Below are positions 36,273-46,046 of a stretch of 64,000 nt of DNA, one piece after another; the first letter of the stretch is position 1; the number at the start of each line of letters is the position of its first letter. The stretch spans positions 503,488 through 567,487 of the forward strand of contig LT598456.1 in the NCBI GenBank assembly GCA_900074725.1, given 5' to 3'. The position numbers and the translations under genes are program-made. The stretch is from Lachancea dasiensis. Taxonomy: Eukaryota; Ascomycota; Saccharomycetes; Saccharomycetales; Saccharomycetaceae. Under the pieces are notes generated by a model that was given only the letters and a program-made list of their open reading frames with translations, was not told the origin of the DNA and did not search any database.

Positions 36273-38981
36273 ATGGACCAGAGTATATCAGGGACCGGCA
36301 AACGACGTGTTAGGCGCAATAATGTGAGTGACGAAAATCCAGTCGCTTCAAAGCGGCCAGCGACGAAGACGAACGCAGCTATTACGACCATACCAGTGCA
36401 GGAAAGCTCATCGGCCGGAGAACCCGAAACAGATGAGCGTAATAGATCAGTCAACCCATCACAGGTTGATGATCTTCGGATTCTTGCCAGAGAGCGATAT
36501 TTGAATGATCGAGAGAGTCTGAAATTACAGGTCTTGCAGAAAGAGCTGACCCTCTTGGAACAAGATGTTGCTAGGGAGGGTTGGGATTCTTTGACCAAAA
36601 TAGAACAAGACGAAATTACTCTTAAACGAGAATTGATTTCCCTCGTTCAACAACGAGATGGATCTAGTGGAGAGAGCCGCTTCCGGTTCCAAGATGACTA
36701 CGTCGATGAAGACGGGCATGTGGATGTCGCTCGGAAACAACAATTGTTGCAGAGAAAGCCAACCCAACAACTTGAACCTAAAACTCGTCAGCAGCTTTGG
36801 GAGGAGCAGCAGCTTGAGAGTGCTGTAAAGGCTAGTGGCGACGTGGACGCAATCCACGTTGCCGGATCCCGGCAATACGAGTTTGTATTTGATGACGACG
36901 CACTGATCGACTTTACCGGCGACGATGAAAACACACTTCCCGAGGTAGAGTCAGCATATGACCAAAAGCTGCTGGATGAGCTCGATCGAGAACAAACGCG
37001 GCTGCAGTCCATACAGGATACTCGTCGGAGTTTGCCCGTGTACAGATTTCGAGAGCCTCTTCTAAGCGCGATCAAGGAGCACCAGGTTCTAATTGTGGTG
37101 GGTGAAACTGGTTCTGGTAAGACCACCCAACTTCCGCAATATCTCGTTGAGGAAGGATATACCAAAAGTGGCACCCTACAAATTGCCTGTACCCAACCCA
37201 GACGTGTGGCAGCGACCTCAGTAGCTTCTAGAGTGGCAGATGAGATGAACGTTGTTTTAGGGAAAGAAGTTGGATATTCTATACGTTTCGATGATAAAAC
37301 GACACCCGATAAAACCATTCTAAAATATATGACGGACGGTATGCTTCTAAGAGAGTTTATGACGGATCCTGAGCTAAAAAAATACGCATGCATTATTATA
37401 GATGAAGCACATGAAAGGACGCTAGCTACCGACGTGCTTCTTGGACTGCTTAAAGACATTTTGCCCCATCGCAAGGACTTAAAGCTCTTAATTTCATCTG
37501 CCACGATGAACGCTGCTAAATTCGCTGATTTCTTTTACGACGCGCCAATCTTTAACGTACCTGGTAGGCGATTTCCTGTAGATATACATTACACACTCCA
37601 ACCAGAAGCCAATTACCTTAATGCCTCTATCACAACCATTTTCCAGATCCACACTACCCAGCAAGTCCCCGGCGATATTCTCGTCTTTCTTACAGGTCAA
37701 GAGGAGATAGAGGCGGCCAAGCAGAATCTGGAAGAGATTGCGCATGTGTTAGGGAGTAAGGTAAGGCCGCTGATAATAGCGCCGATCTATGCTAATTTAC
37801 CACAGGAACAACAGTCGAAGATTTTCGAGCCCACTCCGGAAGGATGCAGGAAGGTTGTACTAGCCACTAATATCGCAGAAACGTCACTTACAATTAATGG
37901 AATAAAGTTTGTAATCGATCCGGGGTTTGTGAAAGAAAACTCATTCGTACCTTCTACTGGAATGTCGCAATTATTGACAGTCCCTTGTTCAAGAGCATCA
38001 GTTGATCAGCGTGCCGGACGTGCTGGGCGTGTAGGACCGGGAAAGTGTTTTCGAATCTTCACCAAGTGGTCGTATTTCCACGAATTGGAATTGCTCCCTA
38101 AGCCAGAGATCCTCCGAACTAACCTATCCCAAGTGGTTCTACTTCTATTTTCATTGGGCGTAACTGATCTAATAGACTTTCCGTTACTTGATAAGCCCAG
38201 CATTCCTGCCTTGAGCAAAGCATTGGAAAACTTATATCTCCTGGGGGCACTTAATAGTAAAGGCTCAATAACAAGGCTTGGTAGAATGATGTGTGAATTC
38301 CCGTGTGAGCCTGATTTTGGCAAAGTCATGCATACCGCAGCGACGCACGATAGTTGTAAAGGGGTCCTTGAAGAGGTTGTTTCTATAATCGCAATGCTCC
38401 ATGAAACGTCTTCCATTTTCATACAGGAAAGGGCAAATCATGACAGCAGTAAGAGCAGTATTGCAGGTAAGGTCTTTAGCGACCATGTGCTTTATTTGGA
38501 GACTTACAACCGTTGGAAAGATATGAATTACTCGCGTTCGTGGTGCTTCGACCACAAAGTCCAATACAAAACGATGATTCGTGTTCGAAACATTCGCGAC
38601 CAGCTTTGGAGATGCTGTGACAAACTGGGTTTGGTGGCTCTCAACGACCAGGCCTCGCATACCTTGAATGGTTCTAGTAACCTTGAGCCGAGAATTATCA
38701 AGTGCTTCATCTCTGGTTTCCCCAAAAACATTGCGAAGCTGGGTACTTCGGGCTACCATACTATGGGTGTGCAGCAAGGTGGTGTCAATGTCAGCGTCCA
38801 TCCCACCAGTACTGTTTTCCAGTCGCTGAGGAAAGATATGGTCAAACCTTCAAAGTTCATATTGTACCAAAAGTTGGTTCTGACATCCAAGGAATTCATG
38901 CGAGACTGTATACCAATAGCTCGCGAAGAATGGCTTAATGAAATGGTACCACACTACTTCAAGGCAAAAGACCCCCAGTGA
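36273..38981 (+). CDS. PRP2: Prp2, spliceosomal DEAH-box RNA helicase
   Basis: Prp2 uses ATP to remodel the spliceosome before the first transesterification. The 902-residue product has a charged N-terminus (1-255), then helicase motif I GETGSGKTTQ (about 277-286) and motif Ia TQPRRVAATS. Motif II is DEAHERT (about 377) and motif III SAT (about 409). Motifs IV-VI include FLTGQEEIE, TNIAETSLTI and QRAGRAGRVGPG, followed by the winged-helix, ratchet and OB-fold C-terminus of DEAH helicases. The blocks NVPGRRFPVDIHYTLQPEAN and ILVFLTGQEEIEAAK match Prp2 more closely than Prp16, Prp22 or Prp43. Its divergent neighbour is URK1, as in S. cerevisiae. Confidence 0.96.
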   Translation: MDQSISGTGKRRVRRNNVSDENPVASKRPATKTNAAITTIPVQESSSAGEPETDERNRSVNPSQVDDLRILARERYLNDRESLKLQVLQKELTLLEQDVAREGWDSLTKIEQDEITLKRELISLVQQRDGSSGESRFRFQDDYVDEDGHVDVARKQQLLQRKPTQQLEPKTRQQLWEEQQLESAVKASGDVDAIHVAGSRQYEFVFDDDALIDFTGDDENTLPEVESAYDQKLLDELDREQTRLQSIQDTRRSLPVYRFREPLLSAIKEHQVLIVVGETGSGKTTQLPQYLVEEGYTKSGTLQIACTQPRRVAATSVASRVADEMNVVLGKEVGYSIRFDDKTTPDKTILKYMTDGMLLREFMTDPELKKYACIIIDEAHERTLATDVLLGLLKDILPHRKDLKLLISSATMNAAKFADFFYDAPIFNVPGRRFPVDIHYTLQPEANYLNASITTIFQIHTTQQVPGDILVFLTGQEEIEAAKQNLEEIAHVLGSKVRPLIIAPIYANLPQEQQSKIFEPTPEGCRKVVLATNIAETSLTINGIKFVIDPGFVKENSFVPSTGMSQLLTVPCSRASVDQRAGRAGRVGPGKCFRIFTKWSYFHELELLPKPEILRTNLSQVVLLLFSLGVTDLIDFPLLDKPSIPALSKALENLYLLGALNSKGSITRLGRMMCEFPCEPDFGKVMHTAATHDSCKGVLEEVVSIIAMLHETSSIFIQERANHDSSKSSIAGKVFSDHVLYLETYNRWKDMNYSRSWCFDHKVQYKTMIRVRNIRDQLWRCCDKLGLVALNDQASHTLNGSSNLEPRIIKCFISGFPKNIAKLGTSGYHTMGVQQGGVNVSVHPTSTVFQSLRKDMVKPSKFILYQKLVLTSKEFMRDCIPIAREEWLNEMVPHYFKAKDPQ

Positions 38982-39214
38982 AAAATTGGTGAGAACAACA
39001 ATAATTTCTTGAAGGAGAGAGGTCTATAAGTACAAAAATCGAGTAGATAGAGTTTTACTGGAAGAAATTAGGCTTTTGAGATCACGAACACCGAAATAGT
39101 CTTTAGCATAACTGATAGTTCCCTATGCGGTATTATTCATGCCTAATTTTTGAAAGTGAAGTAGTATAAATGATGATTAGTTTGAAAATCGCAATCAATA
39201 CCTTTTGAAAGACA

Positions 39215-40255
39215 ATGAAACCCTTACTCAGACAAATCAGCCTAACCACAAACCGATTGACCCGCTTTTACTCTTATAGAATGAGCTCCGAATCCCCATC
39301 TTACACCAAGAAGATCCAAAGCGCTCTCAGCGACGCCTCACTAAAACTTAACCATACTTGTCTCCGGATTAAAGATCCGCAACGTAGTGTTGATTTCTAC
39401 AAGTCGAAGTTTGGAATGGAGCTGCTGGGCCACAAGAAATTTCCCGAGATGAAGTTTGACTTGTATTTTTTGAGTTTTCCCAAGTCGGACCTCAAGCATA
39501 ACAAAGAGGGAGAGGTGGACGTCTTTTGCGAAAGAGGTATTCTGGAACTGACCCATAACTATGGCTCGGAGTCCGATCCAGAATTCAAAGTTAATAATGG
39601 TAACGAGGAGCCCTACCGTGGATTTGGCCATATTTGCTTTTCTGTCGCAGACATCGAAAAGACCTGTGCAGATCTCGAAGCCAAAGACGTGGCGTTCAAG
39701 AAGAAGTTGACCGACGGTCGCCAGAAGAATATTGCATTTGCGTTGGATCCAGACGGATACTGGATTGAGCTAGTTGCTTACAACAGGCCAGACCAGGCCA
39801 CTACACATAGCGACGTGGGATACAGATTCAACCATACCATGATCAGAGTCAAAGATGCCCAAAAATCCTTGCATTTTTATCAGAACGTACTTGGCATGAA
39901 GTTGTTAGATGTCAGCAAGCATGAAAACGCCAAGTTCACGCTGTACTTTTTGAGCTACAAGCCAGACGAGCCCAGGTGGTCTCAAGAGGGTGTTTTAGAG
40001 CTCACCCATAATTGGGGCACTGAAAGCGATCCCGAATTCAAATACCACAATGGGAACGAAAAACCTCAGGGCTACGGCCACGTCTGTATCAGCTGTGAAG
40101 ATCCCGAAACCCTATGCAAGGAGATCGAGACCCAGTACGGTGACCAAATCGCATGGGGCGTCAAATACAACCAAGGTAAAATGAAAAACTTGGCGTTCAT
40201 CAAGGACCCCGATGGATACGCTATTGAAGTCGTTCCTCATGGGCTATGTTGCTAA
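39215..40255 (+). CDS. GLO1: Glo1, glyoxalase I, with a possible mitochondrial presequence
   Basis: Glo1 converts the hemithioacetal of methylglyoxal and glutathione to S-lactoylglutathione. The 346-residue product has two VOC domains (about 43-195 and 207-344), each beginning with a metal-ligand His (LNHTCLRIKD, His47; FNHTMIRVKD). Each has a Glu in ELTHN followed by a His in FGHICFS or YGHVCIS, so both sites look intact. It is 20 residues longer than S. cerevisiae Glo1 (326). The extra 22 N-terminal residues, MKPLLRQISLTTNRLTRFYS plus two, are basic with no acidic residue. They end at a second in-frame ATG (39281) that gives MSSESPSYTKK, like the cytosolic enzyme. S. cerevisiae GLO1 lies elsewhere (YML004C). 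Confidence 0.95.
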   Translation: MKPLLRQISLTTNRLTRFYSYRMSSESPSYTKKIQSALSDASLKLNHTCLRIKDPQRSVDFYKSKFGMELLGHKKFPEMKFDLYFLSFPKSDLKHNKEGEVDVFCERGILELTHNYGSESDPEFKVNNGNEEPYRGFGHICFSVADIEKTCADLEAKDVAFKKKLTDGRQKNIAFALDPDGYWIELVAYNRPDQATTHSDVGYRFNHTMIRVKDAQKSLHFYQNVLGMKLLDVSKHENAKFTLYFLSYKPDEPRWSQEGVLELTHNWGTESDPEFKYHNGNEKPQGYGHVCISCEDPETLCKEIETQYGDQIAWGVKYNQGKMKNLAFIKDPDGYAIEVVPHGLCC

Positions 40256-41279
40256 GAGTGGTCGGAATAACATATCACTACACACGTATACGTATACATA
40301 TGAGATTATAACCCCATGTTTCATTTTCAAGCGGGACTTTATTATTACTACTACACACAATTTGCCGCTGAGCTCCACAACTCACTCATAAGGGCACCTA
40401 CACAAAGGCTCTTAGGAATGCGAAATTTCGACGCCATGATTAATACCAAGGGCTCCCACTTGGAACGGCTTGAAATCTCAGAAGGTCTACTTTTTGACGT
40501 GCGGCCTACTCCTTTTCTCAGCGGGCCAGGCAGATCGACCCTAATCAAGCGCTCTGTGACAGGGAAAAGCAGCAGCAGCTAGCGACTAGAGAACCAAAGC
40601 TACCTCAATGATCAATTGGCTGATGCCTACGCGAAGTGCTCGTCTAGGCTCGCCATCTTGTCCATTTGAGCTTTGTGTCGCTCACTTCATCTATACGTCA
40701 AGAATGATAGGAATGTTAAGTCACCATCGACGACTATAATCGAAGGCGTCGTCACATGATGAGGTGCTCCATATAATGGTGCCACAAATAACAGAATCGG
40801 ATGCTTCTTCATGGCGACTCGCTGGGTTTGTCGTACACGCGCACTGTTACGCCGCGTGTTGTTTTGCAGCTTTCAATGTGTGTGCAGGGCCGTCTTTTTT
40901 TTTTTTTCTGTTACCTGAAAACTGAGCGTCCACTACGCTGCGACTTGCTTCCCGTTGACTGGAAGCTAAATACGTAGTGGAAGCCGGCACCTGCGAGAAA
41001 GGTTACCGGCAAAAAAGATCACCTGTGAGATCCGCATGCGCAATAGAGTGAGTATTGTGCGTTTATCACCTCACCCGTCCGGTTTGGCCATTTTATAAAG
41101 AAGCATGTTAAACAAAAGCATAAAACGACCCGAAATCAGAGTTATTGACGGTTCCCCCAATTGAAGTCCCAAGAGAACTCCTCTATTCCTTTCTCCTCAT
41201 CGAGATATCATAGACCCTGTTATTATTGTATCGTCCATTTTCCAAGACCAAACTTTGATTAAGGTCCTGTCTTGAGAAG
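40256..41279. promoter_or_regulatory. GLO1-PFK2 intergenic region with PFK2 promoter
   Basis: About 1 kb. It holds a 13-T run at 40895-40907 and clustered CTTCC/GGAAG cores at about 40948-40985 that could bind Gcr1. A Rap1-like CACCCGTCC lies near 41072 and a TATAAA at 41094-41099, 181 bases before the PFK2 ATG. This arrangement suits a glycolytic promoter. The 88-codon frame at 40316 is not supported as a gene. Confidence 0.5.
41094..41099 (+). promoter_or_regulatory. TATA box of PFK2
   Basis: TATAAA in a T-rich context 181 bases upstream of the PFK2 start codon, within the usual yeast range. Confidence 0.55.
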
Positions 41280-44180
41280 ATGACTGTCGATATACCATTG
41301 GTCAACGGTACGACGCAGTGCACCGTGACTGCTTACTCCGAGAAGTCCTATCAAGCAACCGTTAAGTTTTACTCGCAATTCTTGAGCTTGGAACTAGAGA
41401 CTAAAGATGCAAATTCAACTACCCTGCGTAACAGCACCGTCAGTTTGAAAGTTGTCCTGGAAGGTAATGCAGAGAAGCATGCGGAAAGCGAAGCTCGCTT
41501 CCAGGAATTGACCGGCGATCTCGAAAGTGCCGATTGGAGATCATTAGCGAATAGCTCTCTCGTTTTCAAAGCTGCTAACGTTGTCCAGTGCAAGGAAGCG
41601 CTGGAGGGTCAGGGCCCAGGTGTTCAGGTACAAGCATACCCAACCGACTTGTTTCCCATGGAACTTTACGTCGTTGACCCTGTCGGAAACGTTGTTGGTG
41701 TCACGAGGACGAAAAACGCTGTTAGCACGATGCCTACGGCACCTCCAGCTTCCAAAGGCACTTTTACCTCAAGCGTGCCCTCCTCAGCTCAATCCACTTC
41801 GGCTTTGAGCGAAATTGATGAAAAATCCATTTCCGCTGAGGTTTCTGAAGTCACAGCATCGGCATCAGGCCCTGGTGAAAAGGCCATCGCAGTAATGACC
41901 TCCGGCGGTGATGCCCCGGGTATGAATGCCAACGTGCGTGCGATTGTCCGGACTGCCATTGCTAAAGGGTGCCGTGCTTACGTGGTCATGGAAGGTTACG
42001 AGGGTTTGGTTCGTGGCGGCCCTGAATATATCAAGCAGTTTTCTTGGGAGGATGTGCGCGGTTGGTCCAGCGAAGGTGGTACAAACATCGGAACTGCCCG
42101 TTGCAAAGAGTTTAGAGAGCGCGCTGGTAGATTATTGGGTGCCCTTCATCTCATTGAAGCAGGCGTTGATGCCCTAATTGTGTGTGGTGGTGATGGTTCG
42201 CTAACTGGTGCTGACTTGTTCAGGTCTGAATGGCCATCCTTGTTGCAAGAACTGAAGGAGACTAGTAAGATCACCTCCGAACAGTACACTAGGTACAAGC
42301 ACTTGAACATTTGTGGTACCGTCGGTTCTATCGATAACGATATGTCCACCACCGATGCTACTATTGGTGCTTACTCTTCATTGGATAGAATTTGCAGAGC
42401 CATTGATTATATCGAGGCCACAGCCAACTCGCATTCGAGAGCGTTTGTTGTAGAGGTTATGGGAAGAAACTGCGGTTGGCTGGCCCTAATGGCCGGTATT
42501 GCTACTAGTGCTGATTACATTTTAATTCCCGAGAAACCGGCCTCTTCTCGTGAATGGGAAGAACAAATGTGCGATATTGTCACCAAGCACAGATCTAGAG
42601 GTAAAAGAACCACTATTGTAATTGTTGCCGAAGGCGCGATTGCTAACGACCTAACACCCATCTCTCCAAACGATGTTCACAAGGTTTTGAGCCAAAGACT
42701 AAAGCTCGACACCAGAGTCACTACTTTAGGTCACGTTCAAAGAGGTGGTACTGCCGTCGCCTTTGACCGTATTCTGGCTACCCTGCAAGGTGTCGAAGCT
42801 GTCAATGCTGTATTGGAGTCGAATCCCGATACTCCATCTCCTTTGATTGCTATCAACGAAAACAAGATTACCCGCAAGTCGCTTGTGGAGTCTGTCAGGC
42901 AAACGAAATCGGTCGCTGACGCTATCCAGGCTCAAGATTTCAAGAAAGCCATGGAATTAAGAGACACAGAATTTGTGGAACATCTGAACAATTTCATGGC
43001 TGTAAATTCTGCTGATCACAATCCCCCTAACTTACCACAGGACCAGAGATTAAAGATTGCCATCGTGAACGTAGGTGCACCTGCTGGTGGTACCAATTCT
43101 GCAGTCTACGCCATGGCTACTTACTGTATGTCACAAGGTCACAGACCATATGCGATTTACAATGGTTGGTCTGGATTGGCCAGACATGAGAGTGTCCGCT
43201 CTTTGGACTGGAAATCTATGTTGGGCTGGCAAAGTCGCGGTGGCTCCGAAATTGGTACCAATAGATGTACTCCTGATGAAGCTGATATTGGCTTGGTTGC
43301 TTACTACTTCCAAAAATACAAGTTCGACGGACTGATCATTGTCGGTGGCTTTGAGGCTTTTGTGTCTCTGCACCAATTGGAGAGAGCTAGAGACAATTAC
43401 CCAGCTTTCAGAATTCCAATGGTCTTGATCCCTGCTACCCTCTCTAACAATGTGCCAGGAACCGAATATTCTTTGGGTACCGACACAGCACTTAACGCGC
43501 TGATGGATTACTGTGACGTAATCAAGCAATCTGCTGCTTCCACCAGAGGCAGAGCTTTCGTGGTTGACGTTCAGGGTGGTAACTCTGGTTTCCTCGCCAC
43601 GAACGCGTCTTTGGCAGTTGGAGCCCATGTTTCATACGTTCCTGAGGAAGGTATATCTTTGGAGCAGCTGTCCCAGGACATCGAGACTCTTGCTGAGTCT
43701 TTCCAAACTGCTCAAGGAAGAAGGAGATTTGGTAAGCTGATTTTGAAGTCGAAGAATGCTTCGAAAGTTTTCACGCCCGAGGTTCTGGCAGATGTAATCA
43801 CTGCCGAAGCCAACGGGGTTTTCAATGCCAAGTCTGCCATCCCAGGACACGTCCAACAAGGTGGGTTGCCTTCACCAATTGACAGAACGAGGGCCACTCG
43901 TCTTGCTGTAAAGGCCGTCGATTTCATTGAAAGTCGTCAGGAAGATATCTACAAGGCTCGTGCTGACGATGACGAGTTTGATCCAGACGACAAGGAAATC
44001 TCCTCCACCGCAGCAGTTCTTGGTATCAGAGGTTCCGACGTGGTATTCACGTCCATTAGACAACTTTACGATTTTGAAACCGAAATTGGTAAGCGAATGC
44101 CCAAAGTTATTCACTGGGAGAGCACTAGAGCGATTGCTGACAGCTTAGTAGGCAGGAAAAAGGTTGACGTGAAAAACTAG
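41280..44180 (+). CDS. PFK2: Pfk2, phosphofructokinase beta subunit
   Basis: This is one of two subunits of the glycolytic hetero-octamer that phosphorylates fructose 6-phosphate. The 966-residue product (S. cerevisiae 959) has an N-terminal glyoxalase-like domain of about 190 residues, as in yeast PFKs. The catalytic half (about 200-580) has SGGDAPGMNANVRAIVR, CGGDGSLTGADLFR and GSIDNDMSTTDATIG. The C-terminal half (about 588-966) begins with IAIVNVGAPAGGTNSAVY. Strong codon bias indicates high expression. The N-terminus, MTVDIPLVNGTTQCTVTAYS, matches Pfk2 rather than Pfk1. INP1 and TOM40 follow, as in YMR205C-YMR203W. Confidence 0.97.
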   Translation: MTVDIPLVNGTTQCTVTAYSEKSYQATVKFYSQFLSLELETKDANSTTLRNSTVSLKVVLEGNAEKHAESEARFQELTGDLESADWRSLANSSLVFKAANVVQCKEALEGQGPGVQVQAYPTDLFPMELYVVDPVGNVVGVTRTKNAVSTMPTAPPASKGTFTSSVPSSAQSTSALSEIDEKSISAEVSEVTASASGPGEKAIAVMTSGGDAPGMNANVRAIVRTAIAKGCRAYVVMEGYEGLVRGGPEYIKQFSWEDVRGWSSEGGTNIGTARCKEFRERAGRLLGALHLIEAGVDALIVCGGDGSLTGADLFRSEWPSLLQELKETSKITSEQYTRYKHLNICGTVGSIDNDMSTTDATIGAYSSLDRICRAIDYIEATANSHSRAFVVEVMGRNCGWLALMAGIATSADYILIPEKPASSREWEEQMCDIVTKHRSRGKRTTIVIVAEGAIANDLTPISPNDVHKVLSQRLKLDTRVTTLGHVQRGGTAVAFDRILATLQGVEAVNAVLESNPDTPSPLIAINENKITRKSLVESVRQTKSVADAIQAQDFKKAMELRDTEFVEHLNNFMAVNSADHNPPNLPQDQRLKIAIVNVGAPAGGTNSAVYAMATYCMSQGHRPYAIYNGWSGLARHESVRSLDWKSMLGWQSRGGSEIGTNRCTPDEADIGLVAYYFQKYKFDGLIIVGGFEAFVSLHQLERARDNYPAFRIPMVLIPATLSNNVPGTEYSLGTDTALNALMDYCDVIKQSAASTRGRAFVVDVQGGNSGFLATNASLAVGAHVSYVPEEGISLEQLSQDIETLAESFQTAQGRRRFGKLILKSKNASKVFTPEVLADVITAEANGVFNAKSAIPGHVQQGGLPSPIDRTRATRLAVKAVDFIESRQEDIYKARADDDEFDPDDKEISSTAAVLGIRGSDVVFTSIRQLYDFETEIGKRMPKVIHWESTRAIADSLVGRKKVDVKN

Positions 44181-44566
44181 ACACCTCGGCAATGCTTACT
44201 TGAGCAAGGTTGCACCTGCACCTACAGTGAGTTATGGAATGAAGAGACTAATGTCTTATGAGGGGCTTGCATCTCCACGCAAGCCCAGCGACGAAATGTA
44301 TGATATAGACTGATTAGCCTGGTCATTTATGAAACGGACTGTATTTAACGAATGAAGGTTAAGAAACGATAATGATAAGCATTCTTTTGTATACAAAACT
44401 GGTTTGCTTTCTTAAAGCCTCTTTGGATGGTTTGTTAGCTGAAACTTATTCACATTTTTCGTAATTTGATATATCTGAATGTATCACATAATGAAGTTAG
44501 AATTCATTGGTAGCACCACAAGACGTGCTACATACCATCAACAAGGACTCCGTTGGTTCGGAGACA
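44181..44566. other. PFK2-INP1 intergenic region
   Basis: About 390 bases, becoming A/T-rich after 44330. It includes a short upstream ORF (44491-44586) overlapping the INP1 start. No other gene is seen. Confidence 0.4.
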
Positions 44567-44586
44567 ATGAATGGTTTCACCTCTAG
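44491..44586 (+). promoter_or_regulatory. Overlapping upstream ORF of INP1
   Basis: A 31-codon ATG-initiated frame that ends at a TAG 20 bases inside the INP1 reading frame, in another frame. If it lies in the mRNA leader it would strongly reduce translation of INP1. Confidence 0.45.
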
Positions 44587-45781
44587 CTCTACAAATGGTG
44601 GGAATCACAATGTGAAATCCAAGCGAAAAGACGCGCTAGAAGGCACTCAACCCGCTGATAGAAAACAACAATCGCCTTTCAAAAGTATCAAGAATACCCT
44701 TTTGTTACGAAGCAACAAACAAAAGAAGTCTGACTATAAGACCAAAGGTGAGACATTCAAACCTGAGGCCCCCAAGTTGCGGAAAGGGCGGGTCCCAAAT
44801 GGCTCAGTCAGTACCAATAGGCTAGATTCGAAAGGTCAACAGCGCTTGTCAGCTCAAAGAGTGACTCTATTCAAGTATGACCACGTCAGAGTCTTGAATT
44901 CTGTTGTCAAAAATCATCGAAGCAGCTCAGAGTCATCAACGTCATCTACTGTGACGTCGCAAAAGAGCGTGCTACGGCATATCGACTCCAATGATTTCTC
45001 CCCCGGTACCTCTGATACACGACGAGAAACTTGCTTAATGTCGGATGGCCCTTTGGAAATTTACCAGATTATAAGCTATACCTCAAAAGCAGCGGCACAA
45101 AAGATGACCTATCTATGTTTTGGACGCAAGGACAACATCGTACATCCAATATTACCAAAATTACAAATTACAAAACTAGACTCATCACAGTTCGAAATGT
45201 CAATCTTGCTGTTAAATCCAGAGCGATACTGGATCCTGACTTTCTTACCGGAGCCAGGGCGGGCTCGGCTTCGAGAAGAGACAAAGACAGAATTTGAATC
45301 GGTGGTACGATCCATATGCTGTTACAAAATCCCTCCTAGTCAAATCCCACTTTTAGAGCCCTCCAATCATTCTGATGGCCAAACTTCGCAAAAAATGGAT
45401 GTGTCAGGACACGACGATGACGAGGACGACAACGACGATGAGGATGAGAGCGATTTAGAATATCTACTAGATGATCTAGACAGTTTGTCCGATGAGACTA
45501 GTTTTGCCAGTGACGGTCTAAACCAATGCGATGAGAACAATGTGAACGACGTTTTCAAGAAAGCAATCAGAAATATCATCTCTTTGGATGTCTCCGAAAA
45601 TGCCGCCACTATGAACAACAAGCGATTGTCTTCATACCATGGCCCAGCGTTGCCCAGCACACTGCGGTCTAGATACTCAATGGTAAGGTCTGTATCTGTC
45701 CCTTTGCGCCCTCAACGCAGTCATCAAGAGAGCTTTGCTATGGGTCTTGGGACCTGGATGGATATTAATGCTGAGGATTGA
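44567..45781 (+). CDS. INP1: Inp1, peroxisome inheritance factor
   Basis: Inp1 tethers peroxisomes to the mother-cell cortex through Pex3. The 404-residue product (S. cerevisiae 420) has a basic N-terminus and then the conserved core QRLSAQRVTLFKYDHVRVLN. It continues with GPLEIYQIISYTSK, KDNIVHPILPKLQITKLD and NPERYWILTFLPEP. An acidic stretch with many Asp and Glu follows (about 295-325), then KKAIRNIISLD near the C-terminus. I used the ATG at 44567; twenty in-frame codons upstream begin with TTG. PFK2 upstream and TOM40 downstream give the same order as YMR205C-YMR204C-YMR203W. Confidence 0.93.
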   Translation: MNGFTSSSTNGGNHNVKSKRKDALEGTQPADRKQQSPFKSIKNTLLLRSNKQKKSDYKTKGETFKPEAPKLRKGRVPNGSVSTNRLDSKGQQRLSAQRVTLFKYDHVRVLNSVVKNHRSSSESSTSSTVTSQKSVLRHIDSNDFSPGTSDTRRETCLMSDGPLEIYQIISYTSKAAAQKMTYLCFGRKDNIVHPILPKLQITKLDSSQFEMSILLLNPERYWILTFLPEPGRARLREETKTEFESVVRSICCYKIPPSQIPLLEPSNHSDGQTSQKMDVSGHDDDEDDNDDEDESDLEYLLDDLDSLSDETSFASDGLNQCDENNVNDVFKKAIRNIISLDVSENAATMNNKRLSSYHGPALPSTLRSRYSMVRSVSVPLRPQRSHQESFAMGLGTWMDINAED

Positions 45782-46046
45782 AGCTTATGGTGAAATTGCA
45801 TCTTAGGAGCTGGCTCCTGTTCATATGACACCCCATTTTGTATATTTATCAATGTATGTTGGTTTGGGCTCTGCACCAATCTGATGTTAAATAAGCTTGA
45901 GAAATGATAATGATAATATTAATGGAGCTATAAACAAGAGCGGATGACAAGCTCTTCCATGCTAAAGTCATTACACGAAGGAGTTTTGGCTAGAGAAAAA
46001 TCAGTGTCATTATTCTTTCTCTTTAATTCTTTTGAGAAGCCTAGAC

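Noticed and set aside
40316-40582. 88-codon ATG-initiated frame downstream of GLO1
   Set aside because: Composition and lack of any recognisable block suggest chance; it lies in the GLO1 3' region and PFK2 promoter.
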